A stretch of DNA of 64,000 bases, from the NCBI GenBank assembly GCA_036555615.1, contig DATBKZ010000098.1, forward strand, positions 1 through 64,000. The letters are read 5' to 3'. A model generated the notes under the pieces. That model worked only from the letters and a program-made list of their open reading frames with translations. It ran no database searches and was not told the origin of the DNA. Source of the stretch: SG8-41 sp036555615 (lineage in GTDB: Bacteria; Pseudomonadota; Gammaproteobacteria; Burkholderiales; SG8-41). Below are positions 32,931 through 41,832 of this stretch, piece by piece. Within the stretch, counting starts at the first letter, position 1. Every line of letters begins with the position of its first letter. Position numbers and translations under genes: made by a program.

Positions 32931-35219
32931 GTGGATACGCATGGATCGCATCATGGCGGGAGGGTCGAGGACCTGCGCCTCGTGACGGGCGCCGGCAAGT
33001 ACGCCTCCGACTGGAGCCTGCCGGGCCAGCTGTATGCCGCATTCGTCCGCTCGGACCGGGCCCACGCCGAGATCGTATCGGTCAACACAGGCAAGGCGGC
33101 GCGGCATCCGGGGGTAAAGCGCGTCTATACGGGCGAGGACGCGATCGCCGCCGGTTACACCAAGTATTTTGTGGTCGTGAGCTATCCCGGGCGGGGCGGC
33201 AAGCACATCATCAAGCCGCCGCGGCCGGTGCTGGCCGCGCGCAAGGTGCGGCACGTCGGGGACGCGGTGGCGATGGTGGTCGCCGAGACACCGCTCGCGG
33301 CGCAGGATGCCGCGGAGCTGGTGGATGTCGAATATCGCGATCTGCCTGCCGTTGTCGCCGCCGAGGCGGCGCTCGCGCCCGGCGCGCCGCAATTGCACGA
33401 AGAGGCCCCGGGCAATCTCGCCTTCGACTACGAGGCGGGCAACGACGAAGCGGTGAAGGAGGCGTTCGCCCGGGCCGCGCACGTGACGCGGTTGAAGCTC
33501 GAAGTGAGCCGCGTTGCGCCGAGCCCGATGGAGCTGCGCGGCTGCACCGTGCGCTACGACGCGCAGGACGGGACCTACCACGTCCACGTCTGCATCCAGG
33601 GCATCAACATGATGCGCAAGCAGCTCGCCGCGATCACCGACGTGCCGGAGGACAAGCTCGTCGTGCACGCGCGGGATATCGGCGGCAGCTTCGGCCAGAG
33701 GAGCGCGGCCTACCCAGAATACTGCATGCAGATGCTGGCGGCGAAGGAGCTTGGCCGCCCGGTGCGGTGGATCTCCACGCGCGCGGAAGGCTTCATGAGC
33801 GATACCCACGGGCGCGCCAACACCGTCACGGGCGAGCTCGCGCTCGACGGCGACGGCAAGTTTCTCGCGCTGAGGCTCGACTGGATCGCCGACATGGGGG
33901 GCTATCTCTCGGCGACCGGCTCCGCGAGCCACACGCGCAACCCCGCCACCTGCATGACCGGCGTCTACCGCATCCCGGCGCTCTACGGGCGCTTCCGCCT
34001 GGCGTTCACCAATACCGTGCCGGTCGCGGCCTATCGCGGCGCCGGCCGCCCCGACATGGCCTACGTGATGGAGCGCCTGGTGAGCCAGGCCGCGGCGGAA
34101 TTGAAGATCGACCCGGCGGAGCTGCGGCGCCGCAACTTCATCCCGAAGGAGGCATTCCCCTACAAGACGCCGACCGGCTCGACCTACGAGCCGACCGATC
34201 TGCACGGGGTCCTGGAGCGGGCGCTGAGGTTTGCCGACTGGAAGGGATTCCCGGCGCGCCGCCGCAAGTCCGAGCAGGCGGGGCGGCTCCGCGGCCTCGG
34301 CATCGCGACCGTCATCGAGAATACGGGCGCGGGCTTGTTTCCCAAGGACCAGGTCGAGATCGAGGCGACCACCGCGGGTGAGATCAACGTTTTTTCGGTG
34401 TCGCAGTCGCAAGGACAGGGGCACGAGACGACGTTCGGCATGATCGTGGCGGATGCTCTCGGTCTCCCGCTCGAGCGGGTTCACATCCGGCAGGGCGTCA
34501 AGCCGCTCATCGGCAATCACACCGGCGGCTCGCGCTCGACCGCGGGCGCCGGCAGCGCGTGCAAGCTTGCGGCGCTGAAGCTGATCGAGCAGGCGCGCTC
34601 GGCTGCCGCGGAGCAGCTCGAGGTCGAGCCGTCGCAGGTCGAGTACGCGAAGGGCGTCTTCCAGGTGCGCGGGGCGAGGAAAAAAATCGGGCTCTTCGAG
34701 CTCGCCGCCAGGAAGCCGATCGACGTGTTGGCGGAAGGCAGCTTCGGCTCGACTTTCCCCAACGGCTGCCACATTACCGAGGTGGAGATCGACCCGGCCA
34801 CCGGCACCTCGCGCATCGTCGCCTACAATGCGGTCGATGACTGCGGCAACGTCATCAATCACATGATCGTCGAGGGCCAGGTGCACGGCGCCGTGACACA
34901 GGGCGCCGGCCAGATCTTCGGCGAGCAGGTCGTCTACGACCGCCAGACCGGGCAGCTCCTCAGCGGCAGCTTCATGGACTACTGCATGCCCCGCGCCGGC
35001 CTGGTGCCGGCGATCCAGGTGCAGGACTACCCGGTGCCGAGCGTCAACAACGCGCTCGGCGTGAAAGGCGTGGGCGAGTCGGGATGCACCGCCTCGATAC
35101 CGTCGCTCGCGAACGCGGTCCTCGACGCCGTGCGGCCGCTCGGCGTCGGGCACCTCGACATGCCGATGACGCCGGCGAAGCTCTGGCATGCCATTCATTC
35201 AGCGAAGAAGACAGCATGA
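32931..35219 (+). CDS. Molybdopterin-binding large subunit, xanthine dehydrogenase/CoxL family (copy 1)
   Basis: 762-residue Mo-hydroxylase large subunit started at GTG behind GGAAGG. The substrate-loop motif is AYRGAGR (about residues 367-373), the form II CoxL-type variant rather than AYxCSFR of true CO dehydrogenase. Cofactor-contact motifs are IGGSFGQRSAAYPE, SQGQGHETTFG and NHTGGSRSTAGAGS. The catalytic Glu is in KGVGESGCTAS near 715. It hydroxylates an N-heterocycle, aldehyde or similar compound together with the M and S subunits downstream. The TGA overlaps the ATG of copy 2. Confidence 0.9.
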   Translation: MDTHGSHHGGRVEDLRLVTGAGKYASDWSLPGQLYAAFVRSDRAHAEIVSVNTGKAARHPGVKRVYTGEDAIAAGYTKYFVVVSYPGRGGKHIIKPPRPVLAARKVRHVGDAVAMVVAETPLAAQDAAELVDVEYRDLPAVVAAEAALAPGAPQLHEEAPGNLAFDYEAGNDEAVKEAFARAAHVTRLKLEVSRVAPSPMELRGCTVRYDAQDGTYHVHVCIQGINMMRKQLAAITDVPEDKLVVHARDIGGSFGQRSAAYPEYCMQMLAAKELGRPVRWISTRAEGFMSDTHGRANTVTGELALDGDGKFLALRLDWIADMGGYLSATGSASHTRNPATCMTGVYRIPALYGRFRLAFTNTVPVAAYRGAGRPDMAYVMERLVSQAAAELKIDPAELRRRNFIPKEAFPYKTPTGSTYEPTDLHGVLERALRFADWKGFPARRRKSEQAGRLRGLGIATVIENTGAGLFPKDQVEIEATTAGEINVFSVSQSQGQGHETTFGMIVADALGLPLERVHIRQGVKPLIGNHTGGSRSTAGAGSACKLAALKLIEQARSAAAEQLEVEPSQVEYAKGVFQVRGARKKIGLFELAARKPIDVLAEGSFGSTFPNGCHITEVEIDPATGTSRIVAYNAVDDCGNVINHMIVEGQVHGAVTQGAGQIFGEQVVYDRQTGQLLSGSFMDYCMPRAGLVPAIQVQDYPVPSVNNALGVKGVGESGCTASIPSLANAVLDAVRPLGVGHLDMPMTPAKLWHAIHSAKKTA

Positions 35220-37528
35220 AGCACGATCACCATGATCCCGTCGGGCGGGTCGAGGACGCGCGCCTCGTGACCGGCGCCGGCACGTTTGCGGCCGACTGGA
35301 GCCTGCCGGGGCAGCTCCATGGCTACTTCGTCCGTTCGGATCGGGCGCACGCCGAGATCGTCGCGGTCAACACCCAGCGGGCGCTCAGGCATGCCGGAGT
35401 GAATGCGGTAATCACCGGAGCCGATGCCGTCGGTGCGGGCTATGTCAAGCCGATGCACACGCTCACCTTCCCCGGCAAGGGCGGCATGCAGACGCGTGCG
35501 CCCGAGCGGCCGGTGCTGGCGCACCGGGGCGTGCATTTCGTGGGCGAGGCGGTTGCGCTCGTCGTGGCCGATACGGTCGAGGCTGCGCAGGACGCGGCCG
35601 AGCTCGTGGAGATTCAGTACCGCGACCTTCCCGCCGCCGTCTCCCCGGAGGAGGCGCTCGCGCCGGGCGCGCCGCAGCTGCACGGCGATGTGCCGGGCAA
35701 TCTCGCGCTGGAGGTGGAAGTCGGCGATGCTGCGGCCGTCGAAGCCGCGTTGTCCCGGGCGGCGCATGTGACGCGGCTCAAAGTGGAAGTGACGCGCGTC
35801 GCGCCGAACCCGATGGAGCCGCGCGCGTATATCGCGGCCTACGATCCGCGCACCGACAGCTATACGCTCCACGTCTGCTGCCAGGGCATCACCACGCTGC
35901 GCCGCCACCTCTCCGCCTACACCGGTGTGCCCGAGGACAAGCTGCATTTCGAAGTGGGCGACGTCGGCGGCGGCTTCGGCCAGCGCACGCCGGCATACCC
36001 GGAGCATGGCGCGCTGATGCTCGCGGCGAAGCAGACCGGACGCCCGGTCAGATGGGTATCGACGCGCTCCGAGGGCATCGCGTGCGATACGCACGGGCGG
36101 GCGAATATTATCAACGGCGCGCTCGCGCTCGACCGCGATGGGCGCTTTCTCGCAATGCGGCTCGACTGGGTGAACGACATGGGGGCCTACCTGTCGCCGG
36201 CATCGATGGGCCACATCCGCAACACCACGACCTGCATGACCGGCGTCTACCGCATCCCCGCGCTCTACGCCACGTACCGGGTTGCGCTCACGAACACCAA
36301 CCCGGTGTCCTCGTACCGCGGTGCCGGGCGCCCCGACATCGCGTATACCGTCGAGCGCCTGGTGAGCCAGGCGGCAGCCGAGCTGAAGCTGGACGCCGCG
36401 GAGCTGCGCCGGCGCAATTTCATACCGCGCGACGCTTTCCCGTACAAGACCCCGACCGGCTCCACCTACGAGAGCGCCGACCTGCCGGGGCTGCTCGAAA
36501 AGGCGCTGAAGCTCGCGGACTGGAAAGGCTACGCGAAGCGCCGCGCCCGGAGCGAGAAGGCGGGGAAGCTGCGCGGCATCGGCATCGCGACGGTGATCGA
36601 GAACACGGGGGCGGGCCAGGCCGCGAAGGACGAGGTCGAGGTCGAGCTCGATGCCGCGGGCAATGTCACCGTCTACACGATGGCGAAATCGCAGGGACAC
36701 GGGCACGAGACCACCTTCGCCACGATCGTGGCGGACGCGCTCGGCGTGCCGCTCGAGCGCGTGCGGCTGAAGCAGTGCGCGCCGGATCGGCAGCACCGGC
36801 TGCAGGGCAACCATACCGGCGGCTCGCGCAGCACGGTAGGCGCCGGCAGCGTGTGCCATCTCGCGGCGCAGAAGCTGATCGAGCACGGGCGCGCGCTGGC
36901 GGCGCTTGACCTCGGGGTCGAGCCCTCGCAGGTCGAGTACGCCAGGGGTATCTACCGCTCGACGGAATCGAAGCGCACCCTGAAGCTCGGCGATATCGCA
37001 GGATCGAAGCCGGTTTCAGTGGTCGCCGAGGGCAAATTCGGCTCGACCTTTCCCAACGGCTGCCACATCGCCGAAGTCGAGATCGACCCGGGCACCGGCG
37101 CGACCGAGATCGCGTCCTATGCGGCGGTGGACGACATCGGCACGGTGATCAACCACGCGGTCGTCGAGGGCCAGCTCCACGGGGGCGTGGCGATGGGGGC
37201 GGGGCAGGTGCTGGGCGAGAAAGTGGTTTACGATCGCGGCTCGGGGCAGCTGCTGAGCGGCAGCTTCATGGATTACTACATGCCGCGCGCGGGGCTGGTG
37301 CCGGCGGTCCGCGGGGCGGAGCATCCGACGGCGAGCAAGGTGAGCCCGCTTGGCGTCAAGGGCGTGGGCGAATCCGGCTGCACCGGCTCGCTGCCCGCGG
37401 TCGCCAACGCGGTCATGGATGCTCTCGCGCCGCTCGGCATCGCGCACATCGACATGCCACTGACGCCGTCGAAGATCTGGCATGCCATGCAGGACGCACG
37501 GAAAGGGGGAAGCGGATGTACTCACTAA
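35216..37528 (+). CDS. Molybdopterin-binding large subunit, xanthine dehydrogenase/CoxL family (copy 2)
   Basis: 770-residue close relative of the preceding subunit, coupled by ATGA. Both begin VED-RLVTGAG and share long aligned stretches, so this is a tandem duplication. Differences matter: the loop motif is SYRGAGR (about 366-372), and seven extra residues (DRQHRLQ) precede the NHTGGSRST cofactor motif. IGGG-like GGGFGQRTPAYPE and the catalytic KGVGESGCTGS are intact. Two active sites with different pockets, or a heterodimer of large subunits, are possible. It overlaps the FAD subunit by 13 bases. Confidence 0.9.
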   Translation: MKHDHHDPVGRVEDARLVTGAGTFAADWSLPGQLHGYFVRSDRAHAEIVAVNTQRALRHAGVNAVITGADAVGAGYVKPMHTLTFPGKGGMQTRAPERPVLAHRGVHFVGEAVALVVADTVEAAQDAAELVEIQYRDLPAAVSPEEALAPGAPQLHGDVPGNLALEVEVGDAAAVEAALSRAAHVTRLKVEVTRVAPNPMEPRAYIAAYDPRTDSYTLHVCCQGITTLRRHLSAYTGVPEDKLHFEVGDVGGGFGQRTPAYPEHGALMLAAKQTGRPVRWVSTRSEGIACDTHGRANIINGALALDRDGRFLAMRLDWVNDMGAYLSPASMGHIRNTTTCMTGVYRIPALYATYRVALTNTNPVSSYRGAGRPDIAYTVERLVSQAAAELKLDAAELRRRNFIPRDAFPYKTPTGSTYESADLPGLLEKALKLADWKGYAKRRARSEKAGKLRGIGIATVIENTGAGQAAKDEVEVELDAAGNVTVYTMAKSQGHGHETTFATIVADALGVPLERVRLKQCAPDRQHRLQGNHTGGSRSTVGAGSVCHLAAQKLIEHGRALAALDLGVEPSQVEYARGIYRSTESKRTLKLGDIAGSKPVSVVAEGKFGSTFPNGCHIAEVEIDPGTGATEIASYAAVDDIGTVINHAVVEGQLHGGVAMGAGQVLGEKVVYDRGSGQLLSGSFMDYYMPRAGLVPAVRGAEHPTASKVSPLGVKGVGESGCTGSLPAVANAVMDALAPLGIAHIDMPLTPSKIWHAMQDARKGGSGCTH

Positions 37529-38319
37529 GTTACGTCAAGCCGAAGTCGCTCAAGGAAGCGGCGGCATTTCTCGCGAAGAACCCGGAGGCGAAGCTGCTGG
37601 CAGGCGGCATGACGCTGATCCCGACGCTGAAGCAGCGCCTCGCCCGGCCCACGCACGTCGTCGACATCGGGGGCCTCGCCGAGTTGCGCGGCATCGCGGC
37701 GAAGGGCGGCAAGCTCGTGATCGGCGCGGGGGCGAAGCACCACGACGTCGCCACGTCGGCGGTCGTTAAGAAGGCGATTCCTGCGCTCGCGGGTCTGGCC
37801 GCCGAGATCGGCGATCCGCAGGTTCGCAACCGCGGCACGATCGGCGGCTCCCTGGCGAACAACGATCCCGCGGCCGACTATCCCGCCGCGGCACTCGGCC
37901 TCGGCGCGACGGTGGTCACGGCCAAGCGCCCGATCGCCGCGGACGATTTCTTCCAGGGGCTGTTCGCGACCGCGTTGGAGGTGAGCGAAGTCATCCTGCG
38001 CGTGGAGTTTCCGCTGCCGAAGCGGGCGGCCTACTGCAAGTTCCACCATCCTGCCTCGGGCTACGCGATGGCGGGCGTGTTCGTCGCGCAGACCGCGGGC
38101 GGCGTGCGCGTGGCGGTCACCGGCGCGGGACCGGGCGTGTTCCGCTGGACCGCAGCGGAAGACGCGCTTGCCAAGGCCTTCAAGCCGGCCGCGCTAGAGG
38201 GGCTTGCGCTCGACGCGAGCGGCCTCAACAACGACATCCACGCCGACCGCGAGTATCGCGCCAACCTGGTGCGGGTGATGGCGACGAGGGCTGTTGCCAA
38301 GCTCAGCGGAAGGAAATAG
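37516..38319 (+). CDS. FAD-binding medium subunit (CoxM-type) of the Mo hydroxylase
   Basis: 267-residue FAD protein of the molybdopterin dehydrogenase family. It has KLLAGGMTLIPTLKQRLARP (residues about 30-49) and VRNRGTIGGSLANNDPAADYPAA (about 104-126), the two flavin-binding loops, then the CO-dehydrogenase flavoprotein C-terminal domain. It overlaps the second large subunit by 13 bases, showing one operon. It passes electrons from the 2Fe-2S subunit to an acceptor. Confidence 0.9.
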   Translation: MYSLSYVKPKSLKEAAAFLAKNPEAKLLAGGMTLIPTLKQRLARPTHVVDIGGLAELRGIAAKGGKLVIGAGAKHHDVATSAVVKKAIPALAGLAAEIGDPQVRNRGTIGGSLANNDPAADYPAAALGLGATVVTAKRPIAADDFFQGLFATALEVSEVILRVEFPLPKRAAYCKFHHPASGYAMAGVFVAQTAGGVRVAVTGAGPGVFRWTAAEDALAKAFKPAALEGLALDASGLNNDIHADREYRANLVRVMATRAVAKLSGRK

Positions 38320-38415
38320 CCGCGGATTTGACGTCGCGGGGAACGCAGGCGAAGCTCGCCTCACGCGAAACCAGTCACGATGAACGAGCAACCAGTCACT
38401 TATCTGGAAGAAACC

Positions 38416-38892
38416 ATGGCCAAGGTCACCATCAAGGTAAACGGCAAGAACCAGACGCGCACGGTCGAGGACCGCATGCTGCTCGTGGACTTCCTGCGCG
38501 ATGAGCTCCGCCTCACCGGCACGCATATCGGCTGCGACACCAGCCAGTGCGGCTGCTGCACCGTCCATGTCGACGGCCGGGCGGTGAAGTCGTGCACGAT
38601 GCTCGCGGCGCAGGCAAACGGCGCGAGCGTCCTGACGATCGAGGGCATGGCCAAGGGCGGCAAGCTCCACCCGATCCAGCGCGCCTTCTCCGAATGCCAC
38701 GGGTTGCAGTGCGGCTTCTGCACGCCGGGCATGATCATGGCGACGGCCGGGCTCCTGAAGGACAACCCCAGTCCGACCGACGAGGAGATCTACAAGGGGC
38801 TCGAGGGGAACCTGTGCCGCTGCACCGGCTACATCAACATCGTCAAGGCCGTGAAGATGAGCGCAAAGCTCCTGCGCGGCAAGAAGCACTGA
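38416..38892 (+). CDS. 2Fe-2S small subunit (CoxS-type) of the Mo hydroxylase
   Basis: 158-residue iron-sulfur protein. The plant-type cluster uses Cys40, Cys45, Cys48 and Cys60 (HIGCDTSQCGCC ... KSC). The second cluster uses Cys99, Cys102, Cys134 and Cys136 (QCGFCTPGM, NLCRCTGY). ATG 38416 follows GGAAGAAACC and matches the usual MAKVTIKVNG start; ATG 38380 is an alternative. It completes an L-L-M-S operon. No XdhC/CoxD-like maturation gene is nearby. Confidence 0.92.
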   Translation: MAKVTIKVNGKNQTRTVEDRMLLVDFLRDELRLTGTHIGCDTSQCGCCTVHVDGRAVKSCTMLAAQANGASVLTIEGMAKGGKLHPIQRAFSECHGLQCGFCTPGMIMATAGLLKDNPSPTDEEIYKGLEGNLCRCTGYINIVKAVKMSAKLLRGKKH

Positions 38893-38905
38893 GCGCACGG
38901 CTGGG

Positions 38906-40165
38906 ATGGCCCCTCCGCGGGAACCCGCCACGGCAGCAGGCAATGCCGGCAGATACTCGCTGGTCACGTGGGCGGTGTTGAGCCTCGTCATCGCCGGTCT
39001 TTATTTTTCCTTCAGCATCAGCTACGGCGGTACCGGCATCTTCCTGCAGGCCGGAGACTGCATGCTGCGGGGAGAGCCGCTGTCGAAGTGCTCTCTCGGC
39101 TACGCGTATCCGCCGTTTTTCGCCCTGTTCATGGTGCCCCTCTCGCTCCTGCCCTACTGGGCGGGAAATCTCGCCTGGTATGCGGTTCTGATCGCATCGA
39201 CCTACGGCTGCTTCTGGATCTGCGAAACGCTGACGATCAAGGCCTTCGGCCTGACGCAGCGGGAGCTGTTCTGGGTGCGGCTCTTCACCGTCATCCTGAG
39301 CTTGAAATTCGTGCTTGCCGTGATCGGGAACCAGGCCTATGACGGCTTCGTCTTCTTCTTCCTCCTCGTCGGCCTGTACGGATTGTCCGAGAACCGGACG
39401 TTCCTCAGCGCGTTCGGCCTGGCCGTGGCCGCCGCGCTCAAGGCGACTCCGCTCCTGATGCTTCTGTACCCCCTCCTGCTGCGGAAATGGGGGCTCTTCG
39501 CGCTGGGCGCGGCGCTGTGCGTGGGCCTTTCCTTCCTCCCGGATCTGCTGTTTGCGCCGAATGATCCGAACGCGGGCTACTTACGAACCTGGTTGGTGGA
39601 GGTTGCGGGCGGCGGGCTCCTCGGGTCGCGCCCCGCGGAAGGCTACGAAATATTCTTTCAGGGCTCGACGTATTTCAATCAGTCCCTCAAGGCCTCGATA
39701 TACCGCCTGGTGGATCCACGCAACGTGCCGTGGCGGGATCTCTCCGCAAACGCGCAGGCCATCCTCTACGTTGTCTACGCGGTCTACTGCCTGGCGGCGC
39801 TCGCGATCGTCCTGCGAGCGCAGAAGATGGAAGGCGCCCACCTGTGGGCGGGGTCGGTCGTCGTCATCAGCATGCTGATGCTCTCGCCGATATCCAGCAA
39901 GTCCCATTTCGTCGTCCTGCTGCTGCCGCACATGGTGATCACCGCGTACCTGCTGAAGCACCGCGAGCTGTGGACCACCGCCGTTCCGCTCGTGTGCGCA
40001 AGCTTTCTCCTGAACGTGCTCGCCTCACGCGGGCCGATGGGCCGCGCCCTGTCCGTCAAGGCAATGACCCTGGGCAGCATCACGATTGCCACCTTGCTGT
40101 TGCTGGTGGTCGTGGCGGTGATCGTCGTCCGCAGGCGCGGGCAGCCGCGACCCGCCGCGGCTTGA
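38906..40165 (+). CDS. GT87 family membrane glycosyltransferase-like protein
   Basis: 419-residue integral membrane protein with about ten to eleven hydrophobic helices. The segment GYAYPPFFALFMVPLSLLPYW and the preceding acidic/charged loop are typical of GT87 (DUF2029) polyprenyl-phosphate-mannose-type transferases. The C-terminus ends in a basic tail. It follows the Mo-hydroxylase operon by 13 bases in the same direction, but a functional connection is not obvious. Specificity is unknown. Confidence 0.78.
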   Translation: MAPPREPATAAGNAGRYSLVTWAVLSLVIAGLYFSFSISYGGTGIFLQAGDCMLRGEPLSKCSLGYAYPPFFALFMVPLSLLPYWAGNLAWYAVLIASTYGCFWICETLTIKAFGLTQRELFWVRLFTVILSLKFVLAVIGNQAYDGFVFFFLLVGLYGLSENRTFLSAFGLAVAAALKATPLLMLLYPLLLRKWGLFALGAALCVGLSFLPDLLFAPNDPNAGYLRTWLVEVAGGGLLGSRPAEGYEIFFQGSTYFNQSLKASIYRLVDPRNVPWRDLSANAQAILYVVYAVYCLAALAIVLRAQKMEGAHLWAGSVVVISMLMLSPISSKSHFVVLLLPHMVITAYLLKHRELWTTAVPLVCASFLLNVLASRGPMGRALSVKAMTLGSITIATLLLLVVVAVIVVRRRGQPRPAAA

Positions 40166-40187
40166 AGCCCGTGCGCGCGACCGGCGT

Positions 40188-40586
40188 CTAGACGTCCTCG
40201 TCCGCGGAGCGGAACCGCGCCGCGCTGAAGTCCACGGCGAGGGCCGCCACTGCGAGCACGAGTATCGCGCCGGTCACCGTGAGAATCTGGTCGTTCGACA
40301 GGTCCTTGATGTCGATGGTGAGCATGCGCGTCAGAGCCGTGATCGCGACGTAGAGCAGGAAGCGCACCGGCAGGCGGTGGGTCCTGAAGTAGATGCCCAC
40401 CATCGCGCCGATCTCGAGATAGATGAACAGCAGCAGGATATCGTGGAGCTTGGCGTAGCCCTGCTGCATGGTCTCCAGATAGAAATGAGCGGCCGACCAC
40501 ACCACCGTGCCGCCGATCACGAACAGCGCGAGCAGGTGGAACCCCTTGACCAGGACACCGCCGAATGCCTCGATCTTGTCGATCAT
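40188..40586 (-). CDS. PsiE family (phosphate-starvation-inducible) membrane protein
   Basis: 132-residue protein with four hydrophobic helices and the family segment LHDILLLFIYLEIGAMVGIYFRTHRLPVR-like core (visible in residues 45-75), plus ITALTRMLTIDIKD. The role of PsiE is unknown. It is coupled by ATGA to the upstream zinc-ribbon peptide, so the two are likely made together. Confidence 0.85.
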   Translation of the reverse strand: MIDKIEAFGGVLVKGFHLLALFVIGGTVVWSAAHFYLETMQQGYAKLHDILLLFIYLEIGAMVGIYFRTHRLPVRFLLYVAITALTRMLTIDIKDLSNDQILTVTGAILVLAVAALAVDFSAARFRSADEDV

Positions 40587-40738
40587 GACCGTTCCTCCCC
40601 GTGAACATGATGCGCGCGGCGCGGTTTCCCCTCAGAGCGCTTCGGCTCACGCGGCTGCCTTGCGCCGCAGCGCGGGCAGAATACGTCCTTCTTCCCGAGC
40701 GGCTGGCCGCATTCGTAGCATCTCCGCAGGAGCGGCAT
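40583..40738 (-). CDS. Small zinc-ribbon protein, 51 residues
   Basis: ATG 40738 opens MPLLRRCYECGQPLGKKDVF, a protein with two CxxC knuckles (CYEC at residues 7-10 and CPRC about 22-25) and a basic, His-containing tail. This is a zinc-ribbon of the rubredoxin-like type. Its TGA overlaps the psiE ATG. A longer frame from 40876 is Arg-rich and overlaps the promoter of the divergent hydratase gene, so it is rejected. Confidence 0.7.
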   Translation of the reverse strand: MPLLRRCYECGQPLGKKDVFCPRCGARQPREPKRSEGKPRRAHHVHGEERS

Positions 40739-40899
40739 GAAACAAGTCTCCGTTCTCCACGATGGCCTGCTTGGCCGCGCCCGTCGCGATGACCCGCCGG
40801 CTTGCCAGCGGATGGTAGCGCAGCGCTGGCGCGGTCTCAATGCGGTAAACTCGGCTCTCCCCGCTTCGATACCCACAGCTCACTCCGATGAGGAATGAC

Positions 40900-41832
40900 A
40901 TGCCCGCAAAGAGCAGGAAAGCGGCGGCTCGCGCCGCGCCCAAGTCGGCCGCGCCGTCCACGACCCGGAATTACCAGGACATCCTGTACGCCGTGGAGGA
41001 CCAGGTCGCGTGGGTCACCATCAACCGCCCGCGCGTGTTGAACGCTTTCCGCGAGCAGACGCTCGACGAGATGATCGACGCGCTCAAGTCCACGCGCGAG
41101 GATCCGTCGATCGTGTGCGCGGTGGTGACCGGCGCGGGCGACAGGGCGTTTTCCGCCGGCGGGGACTTCTTCGCCATGAAGCGGTTGAATTTCTCCAACG
41201 CCTGCATGTGGAACGATCGCATGCTGGGGCTTGCGATGACGATCCGCGGGCTGCCAATCCCGGTGATCGCGATGGTGAACGGCTGGTGCATGGGCGGCGG
41301 GCACGAGCTTGCCCTGTGGTGCGATCTCGTGATCGCCTCCGAGAACGCGGTGCTCGGCCAGACCGGCGCCAAAGTCGGCGCATGTCCCACGGTCGGGGCA
41401 ACCCAATACATTCCGCGCTTGATCGGCGAGCGCCTTGCGCGTGAGATGATCTTCTGCGCGCGCCGCTTCACGGCCAAGGAGGCGGTCGAGGTCGGCCTCA
41501 TCAACAAATGCGTGCCGCAGAAGGACCTGCGCAAGGAGACGCTCAAGTGGTGCGAGACCATGAAGGGCCACAGCGCGCTGACGCTGCGCATGACCAAGCG
41601 CTCGCTCAATTTCGAATCCGACAATCTCTACGCGTCGTGGCAGCACGGGATGGAGCTGCTGGCGCACGTATGGGGCTCGGACGAGGCGAAGGAGGGCATG
41701 AATGCGTTCCTCGCGGGGCGCCCGCCCGACTTCCAGAAGTTCCGGCTGCAGGCGAAGCGCGAGCTTGACGGCTACCTGCGCAGCCTGGAAAGAAACCTCA
41801 ATGAGCCGCCTGCGATGCGCAGGAAGGCGTGA
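40900..41832 (+). CDS. Enoyl-CoA hydratase/isomerase family protein (BadI/MenB-like)
   Basis: 310-residue crotonase with a basic N-terminal extension (KSRKAAARAAPK). ATG 40900 has TGAGGA upstream. Oxyanion-hole motifs are DRAFSAGGDFFAMK and VNGWCMGGGHELALWCDLVIAS. GQTGAKVGACPTVGATQYIPRLIG and the C-terminus EGMNAFLAGRPPDFQKFR resemble ring-opening or ring-closing members such as BadI and MenB more than simple hydratases. This suggests an alicyclic CoA-ester step. It is coupled by GTGA to the CoA transferase. Confidence 0.85.
   Translation: MPAKSRKAAARAAPKSAAPSTTRNYQDILYAVEDQVAWVTINRPRVLNAFREQTLDEMIDALKSTREDPSIVCAVVTGAGDRAFSAGGDFFAMKRLNFSNACMWNDRMLGLAMTIRGLPIPVIAMVNGWCMGGGHELALWCDLVIASENAVLGQTGAKVGACPTVGATQYIPRLIGERLAREMIFCARRFTAKEAVEVGLINKCVPQKDLRKETLKWCETMKGHSALTLRMTKRSLNFESDNLYASWQHGMELLAHVWGSDEAKEGMNAFLAGRPPDFQKFRLQAKRELDGYLRSLERNLNEPPAMRRKA

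Noticed and set aside
32793..35198. 801-residue minus-strand frame
   Set aside because: Antisense to the first Mo-hydroxylase large subunit, which has all family motifs.
35195..36886. 563-residue minus-strand frame
   Set aside because: Antisense to the second large subunit; repetitive Arg/His/Ala/Val content.
33000..38892. Aerobic carbon monoxide dehydrogenase
   Set aside because: The order and the AYRGAGR/SYRGAGR loops are not those of form I CoxL (AYxCSFR), so CO oxidation is not supported.
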